Positions 6,980-17,636 of a DNA stretch of 50,045 nucleotides are shown one piece after another. Made by a program: the position numbers and the translations under genes. Origin of the DNA: Terriglobia bacterium (GTDB lineage Bacteria > Acidobacteriota > Terriglobia > Acidiferrales > UBA7541); the NCBI GenBank assembly GCA_020073485.1, contig JAIQFB010000011.1:1-50045 (forward strand). The letters are read 5' to 3'. Each line of letters begins with the position of its first letter. Position 1 is the stretch's first letter. Under the pieces are notes generated by a model. It ran no database searches. It was given only the letters and a program-made list of their open reading frames with translations, and had not been told where the DNA came from.

Positions 6980-8443
6980 TCATGACTTGGCGAATGCAGC
7001 CCCCAATTTGATATTACGGAACCTCGCGGGGGACGCGCCGTGCCCGGTGCCCATCGTCTGCATCGGCTGGCCCTTGCCGCAATTCGGCGTTCCCCACAGC
7101 GTCCAGTGCTCTCGCGAGCAAATCGCGTCGCAACTGTTCCAGAATTCGGTGGTGATGCCGCTGTAGCTGGGATTTTTCAGCATGCGCGTCTTCTTACCGC
7201 CCTTGATTTCCCAAGCGATTTCCGTGGAAAACTGAAAGTGGTAGCGCTTGTCGTCGATGGACCAGGAGCGGTTGGTCTCCATCAAGACAGCGTCGTCGGT
7301 GTCGGCGATCATATCTTCGTAGCGCCACGCGCCGGGCAATATGCTGATGTTGGTCATGCGAATGATCGGCAAACGATTCCATGATTCGGTGCGCATCGTG
7401 CCACCGGAGTTTTTCAGGCCGATAGTCACGGCGGTTTCTCGGTTGGAAAGGTATCCGGTAAAAAGTCCGTCGGAAATAATCGGCGTGCATTGCGCGGGAA
7501 CGCCCTCATCGTCGTAGCCGAACGTGCCGAGTCCCGACCCGTGCTCCAGGCGCGCGTCGGCCACCACATTCACGATGTCCGAGCCGTAGCGCAGCTTCCC
7601 TAATTTTTCCAGCGTCAGAAAACTCATGCCGGCAAAATTCGCTTCCATTCCGAGCACGCGGTCCAGTTCAATGGGATGGCCGATGGATTCGTGAATCTGC
7701 AAGCCGAGCTGCGAACTGTCGAGAATCAGCGTCTTCGTGCCCGCAGGGGCCTGCGCCGCCGAATGCAGCGCCACCGCTTCCTCGGCGACGCGCGGCGCGT
7801 GGCCCACCAGGTCCAGCGATTCCACCAGTTCGTAGCCCGCGAGCATGTGCTGGCCGCCAAAACTGTTCGGGTACGAGCGCTTCTGAATTTCGTTTCCCGC
7901 AAACGTGGTGGCCACGATCCCCGCGCCGGATTGCATCTTGACCTGATGAATCGCCGAGCCGATCGACGACGCGAAGAATTGCTCGATCCGCCGGAACGTC
8001 ATGGACGATTCCGTGAGCGTCACGCCCTTCACGCGCGACATTTCCTTGTCCGCCGCCAGCAGCAAATCGAGTTGCCGCTCGATCGGAATGCGGAACGGAT
8101 CTTTTACGTACGGATTCTGCCAGGTGTCCTGATAGGCCTCGACCTGAACCATTTCCACGTCATGGCGTTTGGCCAGCGCCGAAGCTTTTGCAATCCCCAC
8201 GGCTTGGGCGGCGCACGCGGCAATTCCCTCCCGCGTCAGCCGGTCGGTGGATGCAAATCCCCACGAGCCGTGCGCGATCACGCGGACGCCGATGCCGAAC
8301 GATTCCGATTCGGCAAGCGTTCCGACATGGCCGTTTTTCGTGGAGAGATCGCGAAGGCGGATGTCCATGACGCGCGCGTCCGCGTAGGAGGCGCCGCGCA
8401 GTTTCGCGGTTTCCAGCGCCCAGTTGGCGAAGTCGCGCATCAT
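6980..8443 (-). CDS. tldD: TldD metalloprotease
   Basis: A 487-residue TldD. The active-site motif HExxxH is present as HESIGHPIELDR, followed by the family block MEANFAGMSFLTLEKLGKLRYGSD (split here only by residue numbering) and the C-terminal VGTGHGA-like region as GTGHGASPARFRNI. In known systems TldD carries the zinc and TldE is the inactive partner; both are needed. Two ATG codons stand together (8443 and 8440), and neither has a clear ribosome binding site. Located upstream of tldE on the same strand; the two are probably cotranscribed through the repeat between them. No precursor-peptide gene of a modified-peptide pathway is visible nearby. Confidence 0.92.
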   Translation of the reverse strand: MMRDFANWALETAKLRGASYADARVMDIRLRDLSTKNGHVGTLAESESFGIGVRVIAHGSWGFASTDRLTREGIAACAAQAVGIAKASALAKRHDVEMVQVEAYQDTWQNPYVKDPFRIPIERQLDLLLAADKEMSRVKGVTLTESSMTFRRIEQFFASSIGSAIHQVKMQSGAGIVATTFAGNEIQKRSYPNSFGGQHMLAGYELVESLDLVGHAPRVAEEAVALHSAAQAPAGTKTLILDSSQLGLQIHESIGHPIELDRVLGMEANFAGMSFLTLEKLGKLRYGSDIVNVVADARLEHGSGLGTFGYDDEGVPAQCTPIISDGLFTGYLSNRETAVTIGLKNSGGTMRTESWNRLPIIRMTNISILPGAWRYEDMIADTDDAVLMETNRSWSIDDKRYHFQFSTEIAWEIKGGKKTRMLKNPSYSGITTEFWNSCDAICSREHWTLWGTPNCGKGQPMQTMGTGHGASPARFRNIKLGAAFAKS

Positions 8444-8461
8444 GGATTTAGGTTGGCTTCA

Positions 8462-8514
8462 GCGGCTAAAGCCGCCTTAGAGAGGCGTCGGTTCGGCCGG
8501 GCTAAAGCCCGGCC
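8462..8514. repeat. two GGCTAAAGCC hairpins
   Basis: GCGGCTAAAGCCGC (8462-8475) and a 20-base hairpin with the same core (8495-8514), between ahcY and tldD. The core GGCTAAAGCC recurs at 6955-6966 and 46863-46872. Confidence 0.8.
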
Positions 8515-8545
8515 CTCCGAAAACAGAAAACCCAGAAAGAAGAAC

Positions 8546-9967
<1,422 letters not shown>

Positions 9968-11149
9968 TTAACGGCGCGCTGCAACCTCTCTGCCGCCAAG
10001 CCCGGCCTGGCTGCGAATCATATCGGCTTTATCCGTCAGTTCCCAGGTGAAACCCGGACCGCTGCGGCCAAAATGCCCGAACGAAGCAGTGGCACGGTAC
10101 ACAGGCCGCCGCAGATTGAGCGATTCGATGATCCCGCGCGGCGTCAACTTGAACGTGGCGCGGATAAGATCCGTAATCTGCTCGTCGGGGATCACTCCGG
10201 TGCCGAACGTATCGGCCATGACGGAAACCGGATCGGCCACGCCGATGGCATACGCCAGCTGCACTTCCACCTTGCGCGCGACGCCCGCCGCCACCAGATT
10301 CTTGGCCACGTGCCGCGCCATGTAGCAGGCCGAGCGGTCGACTTTCGACGGGTCCTTGCCCGAAAACGCGCCGCCGCCATGCCGGCTGTAGCCGCCGTAG
10401 GTATCGACGATGATTTTGCGCCCGGTCAGTCCCGCATCGCCCATCGGCCCGCCCACAACGAAGCGTCCGGTCGGATTGATATGGAATTTTGTGTCTTTAT
10501 CCATCAATGCGGCGGGAACAACTTTGCGGATCACTTCCTCGCGCACGGCGTCTTGCAGGTCCGCGTTCGAAACCGAATCGCTGTGCTGCGTGGAGATCAC
10601 CACGGTATCGACACGCACGGGCCGGTCGCCCTCATATTGAACGGTCACTTGCGATTTGCCGTCTGGCCGGAAGAAATCGACGATGCCCTGGCGGCGGACT
10701 TGCGAAAGGCGCTGAACCAGTTTGTGCGCCAGCATGATTGGCAACGGCATCAGCTCTTCTGTCTCATCGCAGGCGAAGCCGAACATCAATCCCTGGTCGC
10801 CCGCGCCGCCCGTATCCACGCCCATGGCGATGTCCGGGGACTGGCGCTTGAGCGAGGAGACCACGGCGCAAGTCTCGGCGTCGAAGCCGAACTTGGCGCG
10901 CGTGTAGCCGACGTCGCGGATGACGTCGCGCGCGATGTCGGAATAATCGAGCACGGCCTTAGTAGTGATTTCTCCGGCGACCAAAACCAGGCCGGTGGTC
11001 ACCAGCGTTTCGCAGGCCACGCGTCCGGTCGCGTCTTCCGCCAGGACCGCGTCAAGCACCGCGTCCGACACCTGGTCGGCAATCTTGTCCGGGTGGCCTT
11101 CGGTCACCGATTCGGAGGTAAACAAAAATTTGCGCTTTTTCTCGCTCAA
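9968..11149 (-). CDS. metK: methionine adenosyltransferase (SAM synthetase)
   Basis: Makes S-adenosylmethionine from methionine and ATP. The family signatures are intact: GAGDQG at residues 115-120 and the phosphate-binding GGGAFSGKD at 258-266, plus TEGHPDK near the N-terminus. Length 393 is normal. The predicted start is TTG (11147-11149) with AGGGG eight bases before it; no ATG or GTG fits the conserved N-terminus better. A -35/-10 pair (TTGACA, 17 bases, TAGCGT) lies about 115 bases upstream, and the leader holds a GGGCTC hairpin close to the ribosome binding site. ahcY follows on the same strand. Confidence 0.97.
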   Translation of the reverse strand: MSEKKRKFLFTSESVTEGHPDKIADQVSDAVLDAVLAEDATGRVACETLVTTGLVLVAGEITTKAVLDYSDIARDVIRDVGYTRAKFGFDAETCAVVSSLKRQSPDIAMGVDTGGAGDQGLMFGFACDETEELMPLPIMLAHKLVQRLSQVRRQGIVDFFRPDGKSQVTVQYEGDRPVRVDTVVISTQHSDSVSNADLQDAVREEVIRKVVPAALMDKDTKFHINPTGRFVVGGPMGDAGLTGRKIIVDTYGGYSRHGGGAFSGKDPSKVDRSACYMARHVAKNLVAAGVARKVEVQLAYAIGVADPVSVMADTFGTGVIPDEQITDLIRATFKLTPRGIIESLNLRRPVYRATASFGHFGRSGPGFTWELTDKADMIRSQAGLGGREVAARR

Positions 11150-11170
11150 GCTTGCACCCCTTTATTCTGG

Positions 11171-11190
11171 CGGGCTCGAAATAGAGCCCG
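11171..11190 (-). repeat. GGGCTC/GAGCCC hairpin, copy 2, in the metK leader
   Basis: Arms CGGGCTC and GAGCCCG with a six-base loop, ending about 12 bases before the metK ribosome binding site. The same stem is found at 4171-4190 and 34126-34145, so it is a dispersed element, not evidently a metK-specific attenuator. Confidence 0.7.
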
Positions 11191-11263
11191 AACCCGTTCA
11201 AAACAAACCCACATGGACCAGCCGGTTAAAATTACGCGAGGCGATCTCTATTTTGCCGAAATG

Positions 11264-11292
11264 ACGCTAACATGCGACCCCAACGCTGTCAA
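11264..11292 (-). promoter_or_regulatory. candidate sigma-70 promoter of metK
   Basis: On the minus strand, TTGACA (11287-11292), a 17-base spacer, and TAGCGT (11264-11269), with TG one base before the -10 (extended -10). The -35 is a perfect consensus match; the -10 matches at three positions. Confidence 0.4.
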
Positions 11293-11372
11293 CGAATTGA
11301 GCCCGAGCGTAGTGAGACAACACTAAACGGCGAATTTCCGGGGTTGTGATGCGCGCCACAAATCAAAAGCAT

Positions 11373-11453
11373 CGTCATTCCGAGCGAAGCGAGGAATCCC
11401 TCTTTCTTTAGTCTAAACCTCGGAGGGATTCCTCGCTTCGCTCGGAATGACGG
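11373..11453. repeat. long hairpin repeat CGTCATTCC...GGAATGACG, copy 2
   Basis: Near-perfect hairpin of 81 bases with outer arms CGTCATTCCGAGCGAAGCGA and its complement, and inner arms GGAATCCCTC and GAGGGATTCC. Copy 1 is at 2992-3080. The rest of the 427-base gap between metK and prfB holds the metK promoter and a GTGTGGATCTGTGGATTC stretch near 11540; I see no gene in it. Confidence 0.85.
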
Positions 11454-11576
11454 CGTTTGTTGTTTCCTCACGAAGTTGCATGTGGACCGCCCGCGCCGAA
11501 TCCGCGAATTCTTCCCATTCGCCTTTATCAGTGCCGATCCGTGTGGATCTGTGGATTCATTGATCTTGCGCTGAAA

Positions 11577-12729
11577 CTACGAATCATCCCCCGCTTCGGC
11601 CGCGCTCCCCAGCGTTCCCTTCCGCCGCGACAACAAATAATTCCGGATAAACGGATCGAGGTCGCCATCGAGGACGCGGTCGACGTCGCCCATCTCGAAT
11701 TTCGTGCGATGGTCCTTAACCAATCGGTAGGGCTGCAACGTGTACGTGCGGATCTGGCTGCCGAAGCTGATATCGCGCTTGGTTTCGTCCATCTTGCGCG
11801 TTTCGGCCTGGCGCTTTTCGATTTCCACCTCATAGAGGCGCGAGCGAAGCCATTTCATGGCCAGTTCGCGGTTCTTGTGCTGGCTGCGCTCATTCTGGCA
11901 TTGCACGACAATGCCCGTGGGCAAATGCGTGATGCGCACGGCGGTTTCCACTTTGTTGACGTTCTGTCCACCGGCGCCGCCGGCGCGAAACGTATCGACG
12001 CGCACTTCCTCCGGCTTCACCACGATGTCGATCCGGTCGTCGATTTCGGGAATCACGAACACCGAAGCGAACGACGTGTGTCGCCGCGCGGCCTGATCGA
12101 ACGGGGAAATCCTGATCAGGCGATGCACGCCGCTTTCGGTGGAAAGAAACCCGAAAGCGTTTTCGCCTTCCACGCGCACGGTCGCCGATTTCAGCCCCGC
12201 GCCTTCGCCGGGCGTCAGGTCCATCACCGTCGCGCGAAACCCTTTCTGTTCGGCCCAGCGAAGATACATGCGCAGCAGCATCTCGGCCCAGTCCTGCGAT
12301 TCCATGCCGCCGGCGCCGGGCTTGATGGTCATGATGGCGTTCAGGCGGTCGTTTTCGCCCGAAAGCAGTGTGAGGGTTTCGAGTTCGGAAACGTAGGTGT
12401 CGCCGGCGGCGATTTCGCGCTCGATCTCCTGAAGCAGCGAGGCGCGCTGCGTGACATCGGTTTCTTCCGCGGCCAGATGAAAATAGGTCTCGACGTCGCT
12501 GAGCATGGTCGCCAGCTTGGTATCCGAGGCGATCACCTCTTCCGCGCTCTTGCGCTGCTGCAGGATGCGCTGCGCCTGTTCCTGATCCTGCCAAAAATCG
12601 GGAGTGGAAATTTTCGATTCCAGGGAGGCTAGAATTTCGCGGCTGCGGGGAACGTCAAAGATAGCTCCGCACGAGTTCGATGCGCTTCTGAAGTTCGTCC
12701 TGCCGCCGCTGCAGATCTTCGATGTCCAT
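11577..12729 (-). CDS. prfB: peptide chain release factor 2, with programmed +1 frameshift
   Basis: Reads UGA and UAA stop codons and releases the finished protein. The first 24 codons start at the ATG 12727-12729 ([20 protein letters not shown]...) and end at an in-frame TGA (12655-12657) in the sequence TAT CTT TGA C. Slipping forward one base gives GAC GTT CCC and continues for 359 residues to the TAG at 11577, total about 383. The release-factor motifs are intact: SPF (in [11 protein letters not shown]), which recognises the stop codon, and GGQ (in [10 protein letters not shown]), which acts at the peptidyl-transferase centre. A CGGAG sequence just before the slip site resembles the internal Shine-Dalgarno that helps shifting. 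As known for prfB, low RF2 favours slipping, giving autoregulation. lnt lies upstream. Confidence 0.95.
12654..12660 (-). promoter_or_regulatory. prfB: prfB +1 frameshift site CTT TGA C
   Basis: On the minus strand the slippery codon CTT is followed by the TGA stop and a C, the same arrangement as in E. coli prfB. The T of TGA (12657) is skipped. Upstream codons GTG CGG AGC TAT supply a CGGAG stimulator-like sequence. Confidence 0.93.
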
Positions 12730-12781
12730 GACCGTCCAGTCGTGTGTCGGGCGCGGATCCTAACGGGAACCGCCAAATTTA

Positions 12782-14317
12782 TTAAATGCGCCGCGCAAAC
12801 GGATCGCGCGCGCCCAACAACAGTAGCACGAGAGCAGCCAGCGCGCACAGCCACGGCAGCCAGTCGCCCCAGCGCGCGTACGGCGTCAGGTCCGTGCGGA
12901 AACCGTAGGGCGCATCCAGTTCGCCGCGAATATCGGGAGCAAGTTGCGCCGCGATGCGCCCGTAGGGATCGACCGACACGGTGATGCCGTCGTTGGTGTC
13001 GCGCAGAAGCCAGCGCCGGTTTTCCACCGCGCGCACGCGCGCCATCGCCAGATGCTGCTCGGGAGCGCCCGATCCGCCAAACCATCCGTCGTCCGAGATA
13101 TTGATCAGCACGTCCGCTCCGGCCAGCGTGAAACGCCGGACTTCATTCGGGAAAATGACCTCGTAACAAATGAACACGCTGAAAGGCCCGCCGGCGATTC
13201 GGCCAACCTTATATTGCGAGCCGTGCTGAAAGTCTCCGATGAGGCTGGTGATGGTCCCGGCAAACCCAAGATAACTCCTCCACGGCACATATTCGCTGAA
13301 GGGCACCAGGTGAATTTTGTCGTAGAGAAAATTCAGAGCGCCCGCGGAATCCAGCAGCGCCGCGCTGTTGCTCGCGCCGATCCCGCCGCCGGGCAGAGGT
13401 TTCCAATCGATGACGCCCACCAGGAATCCATTGCCCGCGCCACGCGCCATGCGCTGCGCCCGAGCCAGAAAATTTGCGTCCTGCAGGGAAAACGGCGCGG
13501 GCACCTCCGGCCACACAACGATCCCGGGAGTCTTTTGCGCCGCGCCAATGCTGATGGCTTCGAGTTGATCCATTTCTCCGGAATGCAGCGTCATCCAATT
13601 GGAAGGATAGCCGTTGGACACCGGGAAATTCGTCTGCACCAGATGCGCCACGTGATCGCCCGCCGCTTGCGGAACCATGCGTGGTCCCGCGAGAGCGATC
13701 ACCACCAACACAGCCGTCGCGGCCATCCACAATTTTGCTCCGGCCAGCCTGCGCTGCGACGCTTGCACCGTCGCCCAGGCCGCCAAGGCGTTGTAGCAAG
13801 CCACCACCAGCGAAAGCCCAAAAATTCCCGTGATCGCCGTCAATTGCACGAACGCCAGATTCCCCGCAGCCACGTACCCCAGCAGGTTCCACGGGAAACC
13901 AATGTCCGGCATATGGGTGATCCCCAATTCCATGGACACCCACAGGAAAGGCGCCGCCAGACACGCACGGGCCTCGCCGCCTCGCCCCAACCACGCAATG
14001 CCCAGCCCAAACGCCGCGTGAAACACCGACAGCACAAGCACCACCAGCGCAAACACCCCGCCCGCCTGCGCCACCGGCAACGGCCCGTACTGCCGCATGA
14101 CGTTGTAAAACCACGGCACGCTGATCGCGTAGTACACCGCGCCCTGCAGCAAACCCAGCAGCAGCGCGAACCGGAGATTTGCTCCCCGCACGGCGACGAT
14201 CAGAATTGCGGGCGCAATCCATCCGAGCAGCGGAAAATGAAATAGCGGAAAGGCCAATGCCAGAGCCGCGCCGGAGGCGATTGCGAGCAGCAGCCGTGCC
14301 GTGTTCGACAATTTCAT
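12782..14317 (-). CDS. lnt: apolipoprotein N-acyltransferase
   Basis: Adds the third acyl chain to the N-terminal cysteine of lipoproteins in the inner membrane. The protein (511 residues from the ATG at 14317) has several membrane segments in its first 210 residues, a periplasmic nitrilase-like domain, and a final membrane segment near the C-terminus. The catalytic triad is visible: Glu271 in WPEVPAP, Lys334 in YDKIHLVPF, Cys384 in [13 protein letters not shown] eight codons upstream is an alternative start. I prefer the ATG because a TACAAT box lies nine bases before it, suggesting a leaderless message. prfB lies downstream on the same strand 52 bases away. Confidence 0.95.
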   Translation of the reverse strand: MKLSNTARLLLAIASGAALALAFPLFHFPLLGWIAPAILIVAVRGANLRFALLLGLLQGAVYYAISVPWFYNVMRQYGPLPVAQAGGVFALVVLVLSVFHAAFGLGIAWLGRGGEARACLAAPFLWVSMELGITHMPDIGFPWNLLGYVAAGNLAFVQLTAITGIFGLSLVVACYNALAAWATVQASQRRLAGAKLWMAATAVLVVIALAGPRMVPQAAGDHVAHLVQTNFPVSNGYPSNWMTLHSGEMDQLEAISIGAAQKTPGIVVWPEVPAPFSLQDANFLARAQRMARGAGNGFLVGVIDWKPLPGGGIGASNSAALLDSAGALNFLYDKIHLVPFSEYVPWRSYLGFAGTITSLIGDFQHGSQYKVGRIAGGPFSVFICYEVIFPNEVRRFTLAGADVLINISDDGWFGGSGAPEQHLAMARVRAVENRRWLLRDTNDGITVSVDPYGRIAAQLAPDIRGELDAPYGFRTDLTPYARWGDWLPWLCALAALVLLLLGARDPFARRI

Positions 14318-14326
14318 GGCCTCGGC

Positions 14327-14332
14327 ATTGTA
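14327..14332 (-). promoter_or_regulatory. -10-like box TACAAT before lnt
   Basis: TACAAT on the minus strand, nine bases before the lnt ATG, with no ribosome binding site in between. The same box at the same spacing precedes the TPR gene at 21286. No clear -35 box. Confidence 0.35.
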
Positions 14333-14398
14333 GACCGTCACCGCCCTGGCTGCACGTGGGGAAAAGACAGGCAGTCCATCTGTTCAAACTCAACCGAG

Positions 14399-14428
14399 GC
14401 GACAAGGGGACGCCACTTTGGCTATACT
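14399..14428 (+). promoter_or_regulatory. candidate promoter of the M20 peptidase gene
   Basis: GCGACA (14399-14404), an 18-base spacer and TATACT (14423-14428), about 40 bases before the ATG, leaving a short leader with GAGGAG three bases before the ATG. The region is divergent from lnt. Confidence 0.45.
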
Positions 14429-14467
14429 TTTCGCATTGGCGCAAGAAATTCGCCACGCGAGGAGTTC

Positions 14468-15901
14468 ATGAAAACCTCGATAACGCACTGGCTCTGCATT
14501 CTCCTGATTCTCACGCTCCTCCCCGCGCTTCCGGCTGCAACTCTGGATGACGCCACGCGCCAAATGGCGCGCGACATTTTCAAGCAGCTCATCGAAATCA
14601 ACACGACCGATTCCATCGGCAGCACTACGGTGGCGGCGCAAGCCATGGCCAAGCGGCTGCTCGACGCCGGATTCGCGCCGGAAGACGTGAACGTCCTTGG
14701 CCCGAATGACCGCAAGGGCAACCTAGTCGCGCGAATTCGCGGTAGCGGCGGGCCATTGAAACCCGTACTGATCATCGGCCACCTGGACGTGGTCGAGGCG
14801 CGGCGCGCGGACTGGACCACCGACCCCTTCCAATTCATCGAAAAAGACGGCTACTTCTACGGGCGCGGCACGCAGGACATGAAAGTGGACGACGCGATCC
14901 TGGTCACCACCTTCATCCGGTTCCATCAGGAAAAGTACCGCCCGGATCGGGACATTATTCTTGCGTTGACGGCGGACGAGGAGGGCGGGAATTTCAACGG
15001 CGTCGGCTGGCTGCTGAAAAATCATCGCGATCTGATCGACGCCGCATTCGTGCTCAATGCCGACGCCGGCGGAGTGACCACCGTAAAAGGAAAACTGGTA
15101 AACGTGGACGTGGAGGCCAGCGAAAAACTGTACGCCGACTTTCAGTTGACCGCGACCAACCCCGGCGGCCACAGTTCCCTCCCCGTCCCCGATAACGCCA
15201 TCTATCACATCGCCGACGCCCTGGGCCGCCTCGAGCGGTCGCCGTTTCCCTTCGAGCTGAACCCGATCACCCGCACTTATTTTGAACGGCGCGCGCCGCT
15301 CGAGACCGGACAAACGGCCGCCGACATGAAGGCCATTCTCCAGACGCCTCCCGATGCGGCGGCGATCGCGCGCATGTCCGCCGACGCGCGCTACAACTCC
15401 CTCATGCGCACTACTTGCGTAGCCACGCGGCTGGCCGCGGGACACGCCAACAATGCCCTGCCGCAGTTGGCTCAGGCGAACGTCAACTGCCGCATCTTGC
15501 CGGGGCATTCGGCCGAAGAGATCAGGCAGGAGTTGGTACGCATTTTCGCCGATCCGGATGTCGCCGTGCGGTACGCGGGCGGCGGAAACATTTCCGACCG
15601 CGCTCCGGACGCGAAGTCGTTTCCTCCCATTGTGCCTCCGGATGAAGTCCTGAAACCCCTGGCGCGCGTTTCCGGCGATCTGTTTGACGGTGTGCCGATA
15701 ATTCCGGAGATGGAGACTGGTGCGTCCGACAGCATCTACACCATAGCCGCTGGCCTGCCCAGTTACGGCATCAACGGGGTAGCCATCGATCAGGACGATG
15801 TTCGCATGCATGGCAGGGATGAACGCGTGCGGGTCAGTTCATACTTCGCCGGCGTGGAATTTTATTACCGCTACCTCAAGGCCCTGACGTCACGCCAATA
15901 A
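14468..15901 (+). CDS. M20-family metallopeptidase, secreted
   Basis: A 477-residue protein with a signal peptide (residues 1-23, cut near LPAA). The two-zinc active site of the M20/M28-like family is intact: His105 and Asp107 in GHLDVV, Asp137 in GRGTQDMK, and Glu171/Glu172 in TADEEGG. A lid or dimerisation domain spans about 205-330. Members of this family remove an amino acid from a dipeptide, an acylated amino acid or a peptide C-terminus; which one here is not visible. It is probably periplasmic and used for peptide scavenging. It has its own promoter and a good ribosome binding site (GAGGAG). The gene stands alone on the plus strand. Confidence 0.92.
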   Translation: MKTSITHWLCILLILTLLPALPAATLDDATRQMARDIFKQLIEINTTDSIGSTTVAAQAMAKRLLDAGFAPEDVNVLGPNDRKGNLVARIRGSGGPLKPVLIIGHLDVVEARRADWTTDPFQFIEKDGYFYGRGTQDMKVDDAILVTTFIRFHQEKYRPDRDIILALTADEEGGNFNGVGWLLKNHRDLIDAAFVLNADAGGVTTVKGKLVNVDVEASEKLYADFQLTATNPGGHSSLPVPDNAIYHIADALGRLERSPFPFELNPITRTYFERRAPLETGQTAADMKAILQTPPDAAAIARMSADARYNSLMRTTCVATRLAAGHANNALPQLAQANVNCRILPGHSAEEIRQELVRIFADPDVAVRYAGGGNISDRAPDAKSFPPIVPPDEVLKPLARVSGDLFDGVPIIPEMETGASDSIYTIAAGLPSYGINGVAIDQDDVRMHGRDERVRVSSYFAGVEFYYRYLKALTSRQ

Positions 15902-15959
15902 TCTTGCAACCCGCGAAATCGGCAGCGAATCGTTGCCCGATCTCCGGAAAAGACGCATC

Positions 15960-16898
15960 TCATGGCTGGATCGTCCCCGTGCGCTCCGGGTTGACGCATG
16001 TGAACGCACCCGAAAGCGCCGGAGGCGGAAATATTTCAGGATGAATCAGGTGGGCCAGAATCTCCAAGCTATCCACAATCCGTGGCCCAGGCCTGCTGAA
16101 GTACGCCGAGCCATCGGTAGCAAAAATGCGGCCGGATTTGGCCGCGGGTAACGTGTGGAAGCCCTCGAACGCCGTTAGATTTTCCGCTTCCTGTCTGCAG
16201 CGTTGCAGGTCGAAACCGCAGCAGGTCAGGACCATCACCTCGGGTGAAAATTCGAGCACCCGATCCCACGCAATTCGGCGGGAAGGCAGGTGGGCGTGGG
16301 AAAGATCGTCTCGCCCTCCGGCGATCTCCACCAATTCCTTCATCCAATGGCCGCCGCAAAAAGGCGGGTCGACCCATTCCATACAAAACACGCGGGGCCT
16401 GGACTCGAGGTCCCTGGTTTTGCGCCGGATCGCATCGATTCGCCGCTCCAAGCCTGCGATTGCGTTCTCGGCCGCGGACTCGCGGTCAATCGCGTCTCCA
16501 ACCGCGCGGATATTGCCGAGGATGTCATCCAACGAGTGCGGTTCCAGATTCAGGATCCGAGGCCCCGATTCGAGGCCCGCAACCGCTTCTTGCACGCGAT
16601 CGAACGATACGGCGCAAACATCGCACAGCCTCTGCGTAATCACCAGATCCGGCTGCAACTCCTCAAGCAAGGGCAGATGCAGTTCGTACAACGACCCGCC
16701 CTCCTGCAAATTTGCACTGACCGCGGAATCGATTTGCGCGCTCGACAGTCCGGATGCAATGTTGCTGCGCGTAACCTTCGGGATGGCAGCTGCCGCGGCG
16801 GGATAATCGCATTCATGGCTCACACCAACGAGCGAGGCTCCCGCTCCCAGCGTAAAGACAATTTCCGTCGCGCTTGGAAGAAGTGAGCAAATCCGCAA
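15960..16898 (-). CDS. BtuF-like cobalamin-binding protein without signal peptide
   Basis: A 312-residue protein of the helical-backbone metal or vitamin receptor family: RICSLLPSATEIVFTLGAG at the N-terminus, VSHECDYP, and the block MEWVDPPFCGGHWMKELVEIAGG. These are typical of a cytosolic or periplasmic cobalamin-binding subgroup. The frame begins directly with the first strand of the fold, so no secretion signal is present. The start is TTG (16896-16898) with GGGAGA eight bases upstream. No ABC permease, ATPase or B12 riboswitch lies nearby, so it may not serve an adjacent transporter. Role in B12 or corrinoid handling is inferred from family membership. Confidence 0.8.
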   Translation of the reverse strand: MRICSLLPSATEIVFTLGAGASLVGVSHECDYPAAAAAIPKVTRSNIASGLSSAQIDSAVSANLQEGGSLYELHLPLLEELQPDLVITQRLCDVCAVSFDRVQEAVAGLESGPRILNLEPHSLDDILGNIRAVGDAIDRESAAENAIAGLERRIDAIRRKTRDLESRPRVFCMEWVDPPFCGGHWMKELVEIAGGRDDLSHAHLPSRRIAWDRVLEFSPEVMVLTCCGFDLQRCRQEAENLTAFEGFHTLPAAKSGRIFATDGSAYFSRPGPRIVDSLEILAHLIHPEIFPPPALSGAFTCVNPERTGTIQP

Positions 16899-16940
16899 GG
16901 CGTTTGTCTCCCGGCTACTTTACAGCGGGTGGGGTCTGTT

Positions 16941-17636
16941 TTAGCGCTTCACGATGGATTTAAAGCCCTTGGCTTCGAGGTCATGCCGCGCATTCGTAGC
17001 GGCCGGGCCGTCGCCATACGGGCCGACTTGCACGCGATAGTATTTGTCGGCGCTGGGCGGGATGACAAAGGCGGGAAATTTTTTCTCCTGCAGGACCTGC
17101 GCGAGGGCCAGAGCGTCGCCCTGACTATTGACCGCCGCAACCTGCAGCATCACTGCGCCCTTCGGAATCAGTGGCGCGTTCAACGGAGCGGGAGATTTCG
17201 AAGGCGTCGCGGCTTTCCCGGTTTTCAAGGGCTGCGCAGGCTTCGCCGCAGCGGCAGCAGGTTTCGGGTCAGCCGCGGATTTCGACGCCGTCACGGATTT
17301 CGCGAAGACCGGCGGGCTGCCCGAAGGCTGCAGATGATCTTCCCCGGCCTTTGGGTCGCCGGAGTGATAAAAATCCCAGTCGGAACTTTTTTGCGGGGGG
17401 AGGTTTTCCTCGGCTGCGGGCGTTCCTTTTGCTTTCGTGGAGGAAGCCGCGACCGGCGAACCCGCATCGGAGGGAGCGGCCACCGACGCGCGCAGCTTGG
17501 GATCGTACTGGCTGCGTCCCAGCAAATAGCCCAGCGTGAACACCACGCCGAAAATCACCACCAACAGCAGGAACAGTCCCGCCAGGTGTTTGCTCTCCAA
17601 CACCAGATCGCTGCCGCTTTTTTTCTCGGATGCCAT
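16941..17636 (-). CDS. SPOR-domain membrane protein
   Basis: A 231-residue protein with one membrane segment (about 19-40, AGLFLLLVVIFGVVFTLGYLLG), a long Pro/Ala/Lys linker (about 50-150) and a C-terminal SPOR domain (VMLQVAAVNSQGDALALAQVL...YYRVQVGPYGD). SPOR domains bind glycan strands stripped of stem peptides, usually at the division septum. The ATG directly follows the slipin stop codon (TAG-ATG), so translation is probably coupled. Likely role: envelope or division protein at denuded peptidoglycan. Confidence 0.88.
   Translation of the reverse strand: MASEKKSGSDLVLESKHLAGLFLLLVVIFGVVFTLGYLLGRSQYDPKLRASVAAPSDAGSPVAASSTKAKGTPAAEENLPPQKSSDWDFYHSGDPKAGEDHLQPSGSPPVFAKSVTASKSAADPKPAAAAAKPAQPLKTGKAATPSKSPAPLNAPLIPKGAVMLQVAAVNSQGDALALAQVLQEKKFPAFVIPPSADKYYRVQVGPYGDGPAATNARHDLEAKGFKSIVKR

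Noticed and set aside
11150-11300. Possible SAM riboswitch before metK
   Set aside because: Only one simple hairpin is present and it is a dispersed repeat. No SAM-I, SAM-II or SAM-IV core was recognised. An Infernal search would decide.
11210-11326. Short plus-strand frame in the metK leader (37 residues)
   Set aside because: No ribosome binding site and it overlaps the candidate metK promoter.
12730-13085. Apparent 118-residue N-terminal extension of prfB
   Set aside because: It is antisense-free but out of the lnt frame and overlaps lnt; the true start is the short frame with the programmed frameshift.
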